From the NCBI GenBank assembly GCA_029582165.1, contig CM055874.1, positions 29,720,883-29,784,882 on the forward strand: a stretch of DNA of 64,000 nucleotides, in the 5' to 3' direction. Positions 1 to 11,309 of this stretch are shown one piece after another (position 1 is the first letter of the stretch; each line of letters opens with the position of its first letter). The notes under the pieces were generated by a model. The model made no database searches. It was not told where the DNA came from and was given only the letters and a program-made list of their open reading frames with translations. Both the position numbers and the translations under genes were made by a program. The DNA comes from Portulaca oleracea (Eukaryota > Streptophyta > Magnoliopsida > Caryophyllales > Portulacaceae).

Positions 1-1
1 G

Positions 2-94
2 CCCAAGGACAAAGAGAAAGCTCCTAACGGACCTAGAGACATGGAGACCGACCATGAGACAACTGGCGACGTAGAGAAGGTGAACCAAGATTAG
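2..94 (+). pseudogene. C-terminal end of the E0 antisense DUF7745-like gene
   Basis: The plus-strand frame from the window edge to the TAG at 92-94 encodes 30 residues rich in charged amino acids. It matches the last residues of the antisense gene ending at 25393 in E3 (shared motifs KDKEKA, NGPRD and HETTG). It lies tail to tail with the E0 integrase on the other strand, as in E3. Only the tail is visible, so nothing can be said about whether the rest of the gene is intact. Confidence 0.75.
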
Positions 95-329
95 AAGATG
101 GATGTAGTGAAGGAACTAAAGCTGCTTTGCCAGAATAATCTTTTTATTTAATTATGCCTTTCAAATTTTCTTATGTTACAAATAATGTACTTGTATTTTC
201 GCTTAATAAAGGAGAAATATTTGTTCACAAATATTGTGTTCTTGCAAACTTTATTTTCCTTAAGTACATTAGCATTCATTAAATATATCATAAGTGTCTG
301 AAAATTGGCTTTCCAGTTGCTTGGTCGTA

Positions 330-2216
330 TTAAGCGTAGTATCGCTTGAGTTGATCCAAATTCGTGGGCTGAATTATATCTTCTCCATCCATGGTAGCAA
401 GCCGAGCTGCCCCTCCCGGCAAGATATTCTTAATCATGTAAGGACCCTTCCAATTAGGTGCAAATTTTCCCCTTGGATGCTGTATAGGTGCCCTCATTTC
501 CTTAAGCACCAAATCGCCTACTTGAAGCGAACGACTTTCCACCTTATTATTAAAAGCTCGAGTGATTCTACTTTGGTATACTTGCACATTATGTAATGCT
601 CTCAATCGCCTTTCATCCATCAACATCCGCTCCTCGAACCTTGCCCTAGCCCATTCTGCTTCTGGCAACTGACTTTCAGCCACTATCCGTAACGAAGGGA
701 TCGCTACTTCTATTGGTAAGGCTGCCTCCATCCCATATACCAAGGAATACGGTGTTGCCCCCGTAGTAGTTCGTATAGAGGTTCGGTATCCCCATATGGC
801 AAATGGTAATTTATCTGGCCAATCCTTGTAAGTGACAACCATCTTCTTGATAATCCCCGACACTTTCTTATTGGTCGCTTCCACAGCTCCATTGGCTTGA
901 GGTCAGTACGGCGAAGACCGATGATGCTGGATTTTGTAAGTGGCGAGCAAAGCTTCTACCTCCTTCCAAAAATGGCTTCCATTATCACTAATGATCTCAT
1001 AAGGCACTCCATATCGACATATGATGTTTTGAAGGATGAATTTGGCCACGTGTTTGGATGTGAGTTTGGCAAACGAGGCTGCCTCTACCCATTTAGTGAA
1101 ATAATCGATGGCGACCAATATGTACTCATGTCCTCCTGTTCCGGTTGGGTGTATCTTGTCAATGATGTCAATACCCCATACCGAGAATGGCCATGGAGAT
1201 GTCAAAGTAGTCAGGTATGACGGGGGTTGATGCTGTAGGTTAGCATATTCTAGGCATTTATGGCACTTTCGAACGAACTCTAAGCAATCTGCCTCCATAG
1301 TGGACCAATAGTAACCAACCCTTTGAATCTTTTTTGCTAACATTCGTCCATTCATGTGGGGACCGCACTCTCCTTCGTGTACAGTAGTCATGATCTCCTT
1401 GGCACTCTTAGCATCGATGCATAGCAAATTAATGCCCATAGGTGATTTCTTGTAGAGTCGATCTTGGATCAAGCAGTATTGTGCTGCTAGGGACCTGACC
1501 GCTCGTTGTCCTCGAGCATCCAACTCAGCTGGATATTCTCCTTTCCGGAGAAAGTTGTATATGTCATGGAACCATTCCTCAGTTTCTTCCTCTTGTGCTT
1601 CCAGGTGGCAAACATATGCCGGTTCAGACTGTCGTTCCACTACTACTGGCAATTGAAGCATGCCTGATGGTATGTTTATCATCGAAGACAACTTGGCTAA
1701 GGTGTCAGCTAACTCATTGTGATCCCTGGAGAGGTACTGGAAACTGATTTGCTCAAATTGGTCAGCAAGTCCCAAGAGCTTCTTTTGATAGGCCATGAGA
1801 CATTCATTCCGGACCTTCCATGTATTTTTAGCGTGATTAATGATGAGGCTAGAATCCCCAAAGACTTTTATATGGCGTATGCCTAAAGCCAAGGTGGCTT
1901 GCAAACCCTTGATACATGCTTCATATTCTGCAGCATTGTTAGTAGCATCAAAGTCCAACTTCACTGATACAGGGACATGTGCCCCTTCTGGAGAGATCAA
2001 TAAAACTCCCACTCCGCAACCCATTTGGTTAGAAGCTCCGTCGAAATTAATTTCCCATGTTATTTCGTCAGTGAAAAATACATCCTCATCTGGGAATTCC
2101 AAGTGAGTGCTTGGAGGTTCCTGTGATGGTGAGGCAGCTAGGAAATCTGAAACAACTTGTCCCTTGATGGACTTCTGAGGCAAGTACAGAAGATTGAACT
2201 CTGAAAGCATGACCAC
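330..2216 (-). pseudogene. E0 archaeal-type RNase H and integrase
   Basis: A 437-codon frame (2216-903) continues in frame into 884-330 after one stop (TGA at the CGA position of the YRPQ motif). Order: the end of the first RNase H/connection, a second RNase H of the type that marks the Tat lineage (FDGAS start, NNAAEYEA, GDSSLI), a zinc-binding HHCC region (H...H...CHKC), then the integrase core with GIDII, SDNGSHF and GAVEA supplying the D, D and E residues. The tail ends with a GPYMI/PTNLDQLKRYY motif. Only one nonsense change is visible, making this the best preserved pol segment of its family here. Confidence 0.9.
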
Positions 2217-2251
2217 CCATCGAGCAATGCCGTTGTTGATGGTAGGTTGCT

Positions 2252-2527
2252 CTATGATAAACTTAATGGATTATTCTCAGCTATGACATATACAGTATGT
2301 GAAAGCATGTAATGTCTTAACTTCTTGGTGGCCCATACTAGCGCAACAACCATTTTCTCTATGTCTCCATATCGACTTTCGTAGTCCAAGAATTTCTTGC
2401 TCAAGTAGTAGATGGCGCTCTCTTGACCTTTAACCTTCTGAGCTAGCATAGCCCATTGCAGAGCTAGTCACGGTAAGGTAAAGGAGTAGAGGCTCATCTG
2501 GTACCGGCGGCATGAGGACTGGAGGAT
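2252..2527 (-). pseudogene. E0 RT-RNase H fragment
   Basis: The frame encodes the first RNase H of the Ty3-type polyprotein (SAIYYLSKKFLDYE, VALVWATKKLRHYM). It matches 22950-23230 of E3 with few changes. A frameshift near 2265 separates it from the following RNase H-integrase frame. The upstream end is a hard break at 2527, where homology to E3 ends. It is inactive as it stands because the RT palm is absent. Confidence 0.85.
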
Positions 2528-3957
2528 ACATATACCATGGATAGTTTTTGGACTTGTATTTGTCTGTTTTGGTGTGGTTTATGTTTATATTGGTAAAACG
2601 CGTTCCCGCATGTTGGGACAAAGTGGCCCCAGGACAATCGCTCGTGCAATTTTGGTGTGATTCATCCATTGGGCCTTGGATGACCACACAATCATGTTAA
2701 CGTGGCTAGCTATTATGAAACTAATCATGGCGTAGTTTTTGATATAAGTTTGTGTGCATGCACTACCAGGATCATGTGTTGCCAGTTATAGACAATGTGA
2801 GACCACATCTTGAAGTTAGTGTGGACACCCACTGCAGGTGTGGGATATACGCGACCGTAGTGATGTATCAACATCGCCAACTGGTGACACTTACTATTCT
2901 GGCCAAATGTTGACACGTACGGGCGTACCAACTTGGCCAATTGGTGACACGTGCCGGTTTATGTTAGGTATGATTTTGTTGGGATTCAAATCTCAAACCA
3001 CGTGTAACCACACATATAAGTTAGTGCACCCATGCACCGCAAGATTGATACCAGCTGTAATGGATGCTGGACTCTGAATGGTATTTGACTAACCGATATT
3101 GTAGACCAACATAAAATTGGCTGTTATGAAGTTGTGATAAGTTCATATTGCTGTAATAAATTAAACCACACACACCATATTACAGTCTCGGTTGTCTCAT
3201 CGTCACCACAAAACAAAAACATAATCACAACCAAGTTAAATACATTAATTCGTTCGCCATGACCGATAAGTAATTAACTGCAACTACAAAACAAGTACCC
3301 CAAGAAATATATTTTCGCATTCAACCACACTATGTTGCCTAAACTCAACGGCGACCACCTTGCCTAACAGTGTCGTCACTATAACTCGAACGATCTTGGT
3401 CCCAGCGGGATGCCCGTTTCCACACATCGTCTCTGATCGAGTTTGTGCATGACAAGATCGTATCAGTAATGCATGCGCAACGACTTCACTCTAGAGTCCT
3501 GAAAAATCAGGCAACAATCAAGAATTGTCAACAACCAGCCAGACATATAAGAGTTCAAGATCATGGGACCAATGATATTAAAAATACTGATTGTGGTCAT
3601 GTTAATTGCGAATATCATCTAATCGACACTCTTGGCCACACCATAAATACCACACTGTGTGCTATATACCAATCAATGTGGCCTTGATGACCGACGCCAC
3701 CACACTTATGGATACATGTGCATGAATAATTAAACCCGCACTTGTCAATAAACACACATACCATAAGGAATAAATGTGCATGATTAAATAAACTTGCACA
3801 TGTTAGTCCATGCATACCATAAGGCACACCGATAGCTGTTAGTGGAGTGTTATAAGGCATATACCAAATAAATTCCAACATCATGTCAATGGTAGTACAT
3901 ATTTAGGGGTGGGGGAGTGACAACGTGATAAATGCACGTGGTTATGGTATTTGTAAA

Positions 3958-4046
3958 ATGACCACACTGTACACTGGATGTGTCCTTTGTATCTTTAACA
4001 ATGACCACACTGTACACTAGATGTGGCCGTGCTACGCCTAACAATA
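3958..4046. repeat. Short direct repeat, about 49 bp, two copies
   Basis: The segment starting TGACCACACTGTACACTGGA near 3958 is repeated about 49 bp later with few changes (ACTAGATGTGGCC), and each copy is followed by an AACAAT-type string. The same core appears singly elsewhere in 3590-4140. It resembles the degenerate internal repeats of old DNA transposons, but I cannot assign it to a family. Confidence 0.55.
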
Positions 4047-4448
4047 AATGTGCACGAGCAAGTTCAAATTAGTGTGGCCTATGTAGAACCACATCATACA
4101 ACTCAGTGTGGCCCTCTTATTGCAAATATGACCACACTTATCAATAAACGTGCATGGATAAGTACAACCACCACAAAATATCATGTCATCTGAGTTGTAT
4201 GTGTTACATGTAAAATTGGTACAATGTGCGAAACAATTATCAGGGTATATACTCACATCATTTCGTTTGAAGCCAGTTAGCCAATTCCTCGATTGGCCGA
4301 AGAAAGACTCCATATGTCGCATACAGTATATACCGCTGTCGTTCCCGCGGTCGACAAACCTCCACCCCATGCCCGGGCGTATTCTCTCGTGCCCCTCTAT
4401 CACTTCGATTGCCTCCGAGTGGTGTAGGTGTTGCAATAACTTAGACAC
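4038..4448 (-). pseudogene. Ulp1-like cysteine protease (C48) C-terminal fragment
   Basis: The 136-residue frame contains GWRFVDRGNDSGIYCMRHME followed by FFGQ, close to the end of the plant transposon-associated Ulp1 protease domain, where the motif is normally N-x-DCG-(I/V)-(F/Y)-x-MRHME-(T/S)-(F/Y). Here the catalytic Cys is a Ser (AGC, one base from TGC). The upstream part is interrupted by an in-frame TAG at 4458-4460, within the target site of the Tekay-like element; reading on through 41666-42432 gives further stops. Such proteases are typically carried by Mutator-like and CACTA-like DNA transposons. It is a dead remnant. Confidence 0.6.
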
Positions 4449-4456
4449 CAGAGTGG

Positions 4457-4461
4457 TCTAC
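4457..4461. repeat. Target site duplication TCTAC (left)
   Basis: TCTAC directly precedes the TGTAACAACC LTR end at 4462. It is repeated exactly at 41661-41665 after the TGTTACA end of the other LTR, which ties both ends to a single 37-kb insertion. Confidence 0.9.
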
Positions 4462-4894
4462 TGTAACAACCCGACTTTTTAAATGTATTTTAAACCAGAT
4501 GTATTATCAATATAAAATACCAATAATATTAACCGAGTTGTTATGCAACGTAGTGTAAGACTACGCAAGGCCAATTTCAATATCAAGATAAAATAACAAT
4601 TATTATTTTTAACAAATTTTCAAAATAAAGTAATTTTTTACTCAAATGTAGACAAGTTCACCAAGAAGTGAAAACTCTGGAAGGTGAATCCCTAAGACTT
4701 ATTTTTATTTAGATCAAATTCTAGGTGAGCGTCCCATGACTTCAAGAATCCCCACAAGCTACTGATCACCTGAAAACAGAAAATATTTAAAAATATGAGA
4801 ACGAAATCTCAGTACAATAAACTCAATTATGTAAAAACTAATTTATGAAAATATTTTATTTTTGAAATGAGGGAGAGGGAACAATAAGTGGATA

Positions 4895-5100
4895 GCTCAA
4901 TGATAAACGATAATTCCCTTAAACGGAACGATGAACGATAATTCCCTTAAACGGGACAATGAACGATAACTCCCTTATAAGGGACAATAAATAATGATTC
5001 CCATTAAGGGATAATGAACAATGAGCGAGCGTACGCCATGGTGATCACCCGTATGATAACAATGAACAATGAACAATGAACAATGATTAAGGCATCCGAT
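4895..5100. repeat. LTR subrepeats with a palindromic core
   Basis: About five units of roughly 32 bp read AACGATAATTCCCTTA...GGGACAATG. Several contain a palindrome, clearest as TCCCTTATAAGGGA. Shorter AACAATG repeats follow. The same block occurs at 40665-40855 in the other LTR, so it predates insertion. Confidence 0.75.
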
Positions 5101-5779
5101 AAAATAATTTAAAACAATTTAAAATACTTTTCTTTCAATATTTGATGAATAAACAATTCGCTGGAATTGACATTTACTGTACCTTAATAGATAAAGTCTT
5201 GAGCTATCTTCAATAACTATTTATTTAACCAAGGCAATGATACTTTAATCAACTACACGCTAACTTCTTTGACAAGTTTAATGTGCTATTATGATAATAA
5301 TGGTTATTTTTGAAAGTGCAACACAAATGCAATTTCAGAGGGTCGAAATTATTACGCTGTGGTTTTTCCACCCTATGGTTGTAGCATTGGAGGTATTTAT
5401 AGATGACAACTCCTTAAAGTTTATTAATCTAGAACGTCAAGAATTCATATCATTTACGTTATGACATTAAAACATTTAACGCATTGGAATATGGAAACGT
5501 GGAAAAGAATCCCAAGAACGATTAACATCAGGGTGACATATAATGGTGGTATTAAAAATCAAGCGTTCCCTCAATCCTTACTTATCACCAACATGTTACA
5601 ATTAAAATAAAACTCCCACCACATTAACGTTAATCCTAATAAAAACGCAAGCAACAATTAGATAAAGTAAATCTTGTGTACTCTAAACAAAACTAACCAA
5701 TTAAGGATGTTAATTACTATCGTATACAAATAATATGTACATTACTTCCATTCTTTTTAGGATGATAGTAATATATGAT

Positions 5780-5834
5780 TTTAATAACAATAATAATAAT
5801 AATAATAACAATAATAATAATAATAATAACAATA

Positions 5835-5896
<62 letters not shown>

Positions 5897-5965
5897 TAGA
5901 AATAAAATAATAGTAATTAAAATCATAGCAATAAAAATAACAATAATAATAATAGCAATAATAAT
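5780..5965. repeat. (TAA)n microsatellite inside the LTR
   Basis: AAT/AAC triplets fill this stretch with few interruptions. The corresponding tract in the other LTR (41550-41645) is much shorter, so the array expanded or contracted after insertion. Confidence 0.9.
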
Positions 5966-5983
5966 AATTTTTGGGATGTTACA

Positions 5984-5997
5984 GTCCCCCCTTCTTA
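5984..5997 (-). other. Polypurine tract of the Tekay-like element
   Basis: On the minus strand AAGAAGGGGGGAC directly precedes the 3' LTR start TGTAACATCC, the standard position for the plus-strand primer. It fixes the orientation of the element. Confidence 0.85.
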
Positions 5998-6036
5998 AGA
6001 AAAGTTTCGTCCTCGAAACTCTCCCATAAATTTACC

Positions 6037-6765
6037 TTATGAGAAAAGATGAGGATATTTTGCCTGCATGTGTGCCTCGGTTTCCCACGTAGTTTCTTGC
6101 ATTGTGTGATTGACCCATAAGACTTTGACCAAGGGTATTGATTTACTCCTCAATTGTTTTTCTCGACGGTCCAAAATCTTAAGGAGTTATTCTTCGTAAG
6201 TTAAGTTCTCAGACAGTGAGATGTTATCATGACGAACCACATGGGTAGGATCAGGAATATACTCCCGTAGTTGGGACACATGAAAAACATTGTGAACTTT
6301 GGAGAGTTCAGGTGGTAATGCAAGACGGTAGGCCACAGGGTCTACTTGTTCCAATATTTTGAATGGTCCAATGAATCGAGGACTTAGCTTTTCCACTTTT
6401 CCAAATCTTACAATACCTCGTGAAGGGGATACCTTTAAAAACACTTTGCTACCAACTGTGAACTCTAATGGTCTACGTCTTTTCTGAGCGTAACTTCGTT
6501 GCCTATCTTGAGCAGCTTTCATATGATTTTGAATTACTCTAATCTTGTCAACGACATCTTGAATCAACTCAGGACCAACAACTAGAGCTTCATGAATGTC
6601 ACTCCAACAAAGTGGAGACCTACACTTACGCCCATACAGTACCTCAAAGGGTGCCATTTTGATACTCTCATGGTAGCTATTATTGTAAGAGAATTCCACT
6701 AGTGGCAAATTTTCTTCCCAAGTACCTTGAAAATCTAGCACACAAGCACGAAGCATATCCTCCAA
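6037..6765 (-). pseudogene. Tekay-like integrase C-terminus with chromodomain
   Basis: The frame 6765-6187 covers the end of the integrase core ([34 protein letters not shown]) and the [19 protein letters not shown] module. After one stop (TAA near 6184) the frame runs to 6037 through LVKVLWVNHTMQETTWE and KYPHLF, a chromodomain characteristic of chromoviruses, which in this family directs integration to chromatin marks. It adjoins 6865-8076 with a frame break near 6770-6865. Confidence 0.85.
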
Positions 6766-6864
6766 TGTTTGATTAGTCCTTTCTGTTTGTCCATCCGTTT
6801 CAGGATGATAAGCTGTGCTAAGGTTCAGCTTTGTACCTAGTTCCTTTTGAAGAGAATTCCAAAC

Positions 6865-8076
6865 TCATGATAAAAATCGAGAATCACGATCAAAAACTTT
6901 ATCCTTAGGAACCCCAATGTACACCATAGCTAACTTCTCGACCTTCCATGTTTCCTTAATGGCCAAGAAGTGAGCTGACTTTGTTAACCGATCAACAATC
7001 ACCCATATTGAGTCATTTCCATTTTGAGTTCGGGGCAACCCCATAACAAAATCCATGGATATTGAATCCCATTTCCACACTGGAACTTCCAATGACCTCA
7101 TCTCTCCTGCAGGTCGTCGATGGTCAAACTTGACTTGCTGACAGGTTAAGCACTTAGACACGAAGTCTACCACTTCTCTTTTCATATTGCTCCACCAAAA
7201 TCTCTGTCGAAGATCCTTATACATTTTATTCCCTCCTGGATGAACTGAATATGGGGTTTGGTGCACTTCAATTAAGATTTTCTCGTTTAAATCATTGTCG
7301 TTAGGAACACATAAGCGCCCTTGAAATCTCAACGAGCCATCTTCGTGTACCACAAAGCCTGGAGATTTTCCATTTTTAACATCATCCTTTAACTTTACTA
7401 GCATAGAGTCTGAGTCTTGAGCTTGAACAATATCATATATCAAAGTGGAATGTACTTCCATTACCATGAGTCTTGCTTTAACATCTCTCACCAAAAGTTT
7501 CACTTCTAGCCTTTCAAGATCCTTTTGAACGGCTATCGGGACACTGGTGAGGGCGTTTAGGCCGTGGAAAGATTTTCTACTTAACGCATCAGCCACTACA
7601 TTTGCCTTTCCAGGCTGATATTGAATCTCCAAATCATAGTCTTTAATGAGTTCTAACCACCGACTTTGCCTCATATTCAACTCTTGTTGAGTGAAAAGAT
7701 ATTTCAAGCTTTTGTGGTCGGTATAAATCTTACATAGGACACCATACAAATAATGTCTCCATATTTTAAGAGCAAACACAACAGCAACCAGTTCAAGGTC
7801 ATGGCTCGGGTAGTTGACCTCATAAGGCTTTAATTGTCGTGAGGCGTACGCTATGACTCGATCATTCTGCATAAGTACACAACCCAGACCCTTCTTTGAA
7901 GCATCACTATATTTGGTAAAACCCTCACCACTACAAGGTAAGGCCAAAATAGGGGCAGTTGTAAGGCATTTCTTCAATTTGGAGAAAGCTGATTCACAAA
8001 TTGGGCTCCACTCAAATTTGGTGGTTTTCTTCATTAGGTTAGTGAGTGGGCTTGCTATGCGCGAGAAATTCTAAAC
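6865..8076 (-). pseudogene. Tekay-like RNase H and integrase core
   Basis: The 389-codon frame has RNase H ([53 protein letters not shown]), the HHCC zinc region ([25 protein letters not shown]) and the integrase core ([31 protein letters not shown]). Between VYI and GVPKD about seven residues normally present are missing, and a stop ends the frame at 6865. The left edge is the copia insertion, which separates it from the RT at 12101. Confidence 0.88.
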
Positions 8077-8860
8077 TGAAATAACCCTAGGGGGGTGATT
8101 AGGGTTATGTAAAAAATCTGCACTTCAATCAACACAACTTAGATTAATAGCACTTTTAAATACTGAAAAATACTTCTTTATTATTGAACGAAAGTGCTTA
8201 GAAGGGAGGAGGTTACAACTCAGCTGATAAGAAGACTGTGAGGTCCTCAAAGCTTACTAGGATGAAGACCTTGCGCGTCTTACTGTTCTTGAGGCCTCAC
8301 AGAAGAGGCGATTACAAACAGTGACCTCACTCACCAGAGGTTCACTGGACACAAACAAACTTACGACCTCAGGAGGTCCTCACCATTTATACCACTGGTT
8401 ACAAAACTCACCACTACACAAATGTGGTTGCACTCAGAATACTTAATATTCCTACACTCAGAGTTTTCTTTCACAAAACTCCTACAACTGATTTTCTTCC
8501 TTGGAAATCAATCAATAACAATGTAGGTATGCAGCCGTATATATATTTGGGAGTTGGAGGCAGCAACGACTTCTTGATTCTCCAAGGGATAATTTCCATT
8601 ATTGAGCTCTCTTCAAAATCTTCTTGATTTCCTTGATTTCCTTTCCATTTGGATGATATCTGGAAATAAGGAAGGTAGCGGTTATTGTATCAAATCATGC
8701 AGAATAATAGAAAGTATATTTTAGGGTTTGTGGAAGATACTTCCCTAAATTTCTGTCTTTCAAACAAAACCGTAATGCTGTCGCTGGAGGTCCTCGGAGT
8801 GTGCTGTAGGGAGGTCCTCGGGGCTAATTGTGATGAGGTCCTCAAAGTTGAGATTCTTCA
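8077..8860 (-). repeat. 3' LTR of the copia element
   Basis: 784 bp, TGAAGAATCTC...GGTTATTTCA on the element strand. A probable TATA box (GGTATAAATG) lies at 8393-8384 on the minus strand. The repeated string GAGGTCCTC and relatives give it a distinctive composition. Confidence 0.9.
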
Positions 8861-9497
8861 ATCTCCCCCTTTTTTTTTTGAAGACAAAACTTCCTAGATG
8901 CTGCTTCTATACATGCATTCTCAATGTACAGCAGATATGGACAGTAGATGTAACAGTACATACATGTAATAGTAATAGAGTATCATATAATAGCAGATTA
9001 TAGTAGCAGCAGTTCATTATAGTAGTTCGGGTACATATGCCAAGGGTGTCTCCCCCTTTTTGTCTTCCAGACAAGAAGGAAACAGAGAGTACAAGTACTA
9101 AATTGTGTAGCCAAAATAAGAAGAGGGAGAGAGAGAGGAAGAAGGAGGGATAGGAGCAAAAGAATGATGAGGACACCTTGACCAGGCCCTGATTAAATTT
9201 TGAGATGCTCGCGAGGCCATGCTGATGAGGACATCAGAGGTCCAGGCATACAGTGAGTTGACGAACCTGGGAGGAGGAGAGAGACCACATGTAGGGAGGA
9301 TGGATGATAGGACTCCCCCTCAATTTTACAGCTTGTGCATAGGTTGAGGTCCTCATAGTAGACGACTCCCCCTCAAATGGTGCGGGTGGTGTTGTTTCAC
9401 GACCTTCCCAATGTCTAGGATCTTGTCTTGGATTTTGTCTCCAAAGGTCACTCTTGCATTCTTGTTGATTTTCAGTTTGAAGAGCTTGGTTGGATCT
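8861..9497 (-). other. copia 3' internal region without pol
   Basis: The polypurine tract (AAAAAAAAAAGGGGGAGAT on the minus strand) abuts the 3' LTR at 8861-8880. A second similar string sits at 9049-9062, and CTCCCCCTC occurs at 9311-9318 and 9367-9374. No pol-like frame is present. Confidence 0.7.
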
Positions 9498-11265
9498 CTA
9501 TGTTTGAGGCACATCTGTAGTAGAAGACATTATACCTTTCTTGGTCTCTGACCAAGGATGAGATCGTTGCAATGAGGTCTTTGGGACCCAGATTTTAGTA
9601 ATGCACGGAGGTCTAGTTCTTTTAGACAGGGGATTTGATGAGGTCCTTATTTTATTTTCTGTAGGAGGTTCTCTATGATGATTTTCTCTGAGAGGCGGAA
9701 TGTTTGGGATAGGAAGGAGAGGTCCTTTGTTGGCATGGAAAGGAGGACTTTTGGACCGATAGTTTTTGAGAGGTGGTGTATTGGGTGTGGGAAGGAGAGG
9801 TCCTCTGGGAGGATGATTTGTAGGAATTTTGGTCCGAGGTTGAGAAGAGGGGGTTGTGGAGACTGGTTTGCTTTGGTAAGGATGGGAACTAGTGACTGCC
9901 TCATTGGATAATTGAGTGATGGTTTTATAGCAGTCTTTGACCTCAAGAGACAATCTATTGCTTTCTGTGAACAGGAGGTCATTTTGAGAGTTCAGGCTTT
10001 CTATGGCCTCACAGAGGCTTTGAACATGGTTGGTAAGGTGCTTGATTATTTTTATCAAAGACTTAGAGTATTTAAAAAGATGCATACACTTATGAGTAAG
10101 ATGTAATGGTGAAAGATTAAGGAGGTCATCAATGTTTACCTCGTCATGAGATGAGGTTGGATTTTGATCCTCACTTGTGTTTGCCATCAGACATACATTT
10201 GTTATTTCTTCTATCTCATTGTGGCCTTCACTGGAATCACTATCACTCCATGTTGCCATCATTGCTTTATGGTTATGCCGTTGAGGTCGATTGTTTCTCT
10301 TGTCTTTGTTTCTTCTGGCGTCAGAGCAGTCCTTCATAAGGTGTTTTGAGCTGCCACAAACAAAACAAGTGAATGTGTCAGCATCTTTTCTTAATGAGGA
10401 CTTACCTTTTGAGGTTGCTTTTCTGTTTTGTCCATCCTTGATGTATCCTCGAAAGGTTGGATTTTTCTTGTATAATCTTCTGAACCCTCTAGCCATCATT
10501 ACCATTGTATCTTCCTCCTCATCATCATCTGACTCACTGTCAGATTTACATACTGCCTTGAGGGCAATTTCCTTGGGTTATGAGAGGTCATTCAATTGGA
10601 TCTCATAGGCCAATAGTTTTCCAATGAGTTCCTCCAGTTTGAGGGCCTTGAGATCTTGAGCTTCTTCAATGGCTGTGACTTTTGGACCCCATTTTTCTTC
10701 TAGGCAGGCATTAGAGGACCTTTCTAACCTGTTCCTCATTTGGGTAGGTTTTTCCCAAAGATGTGAGGTGGTTGGTGATGCTGCTGAATCTTTTGAACAT
10801 CTCTTCAATAGTCTCATTTTCCTTCATTCTGAAGGCCTCATACTTTTGGACAAGGATATCCACTTTGGTGTCCTTGACTTGACTTGTGCCTTCATATGAG
10901 GTTATCAAGTAATCCCAAACCTGTTTCACAGTTTCACAATTAGATATACGTTCAAAATCATTCGAATTTAAACTGCAATAAATCAAGTTTAGGGCATGAG
11001 TATTTTTTCTCAATTGCTCCAACTCTTTCTTGGTCATTTCAGATCTTTTCTTTGGGACATCTTGACCAGCACTGTTCTTCTTCGTGGGAGTGGGATAATC
11101 TCCCTCGATAACCACAGTCCAGAGGTCCTCATCTTGGTCCTTGAGGAAGACCTCCATTTGTCTTTTCCACGTCCTGTAGTTTTCTCCAGAAAGTAGAGGA
11201 GCTATTGTCCATGAGCGTCCTTGGGGAGCTTCATTTGTGTTGATAGCGGCCATGATCTTTCCCAC
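9498..11265 (-). pseudogene. copia gag with zinc knuckle
   Basis: The start is MGKIMAAINTNEAPQG at 11265, 45 bp inside the 5' LTR. The first 184 codons are a copia gag (LLSGENYRTWKRQMEVFL, TVKQVWDYLITSYEGT, MFKRFSSITNHL). After a frameshift near 10711 the protein continues in 10817-10578 (GPKVTAIEEAQDLKALKLEE), meets a stop, then runs 10505-9498 with a CX2CX4HX4C zinc knuckle (CFVCGSSKHLMKDC) and a Pro/Ser-rich tail with repeated GPLLP-P-PPL motifs ending in KIWVPKTSL, where pol would normally begin. It packages RNA in the family; this copy has one frameshift and one stop. Confidence 0.88.
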
Positions 11266-11295
11266 GAGTGGTTAAACTCTTGAATTTGTGGACCC

Positions 11296-11307
11296 GCTCT
11301 GATACCA
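11296..11307 (-). other. copia primer binding site (tRNA-Met)
   Basis: TGGTATCAGAGC on the minus strand begins two bases after the 5' LTR end. It is the common plant retroelement site complementary to tRNA-Met. Confidence 0.9.
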
Positions 11308-11309
11308 AT

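Larger units (their letters stand above)
1..2527 (-). mobile_element. E0: truncated Tat-like Ty3/gypsy retrotransposon
   Basis: This minus-strand fragment is the reverse complement of roughly 22950-25440 in E3, so both belong to one family. It holds the 3' part of pol (RNase H, second RNase H, integrase), then about 235 bp of spacer, then the end of an antisense gene at the window edge. Similarity to E3 stops abruptly at 2527, inside the RT-RNase H region, so protease, gag and the 5' LTR are missing. The 3' LTR would lie left of the window. Confidence 0.9.
2528..4461. other. Old transposon-like DNA rich in CCACACTGT motifs
   Basis: This AT-rich stretch has no LTR and no long frame except the Ulp1-like remnant at 4038-4448. 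It is dense in variants of ACCACACTGTGT, ATGTGGCC and TTGGCCAATTGG, some as short direct repeats. The same motif family reappears at 51397-56450. Joining 4461 to 41666 removes a 37-kb insertion flanked by TCTAC, so this is the left part of a larger disrupted locus. Terminal inverted repeats were looked for but not found. Confidence 0.6.
4462..5983 (-). repeat. 3' LTR of the Tekay-like element
   Basis: The 1522-bp LTR starts on the element strand with TGTAACATCCC (5983) and ends with TTGTTACA (4462). It follows the polypurine tract at 5984-5997. A TATA box (CTATAAATACC) lies at 5402-5392 on the minus strand. It contains an internal tandem repeat and a (TAA)n microsatellite. The copy at 40637-41660 aligns with 4862-5983. 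Confidence 0.9.

Noticed and set aside
5717..5926. Open frame of mostly Tyr and Ile
   Set aside because: It is a translation of the (TAA)n microsatellite in the LTR.
9675..10608. Several plus-strand frames of 60-105 codons
   Set aside because: They are shadows of the copia gag on the minus strand.
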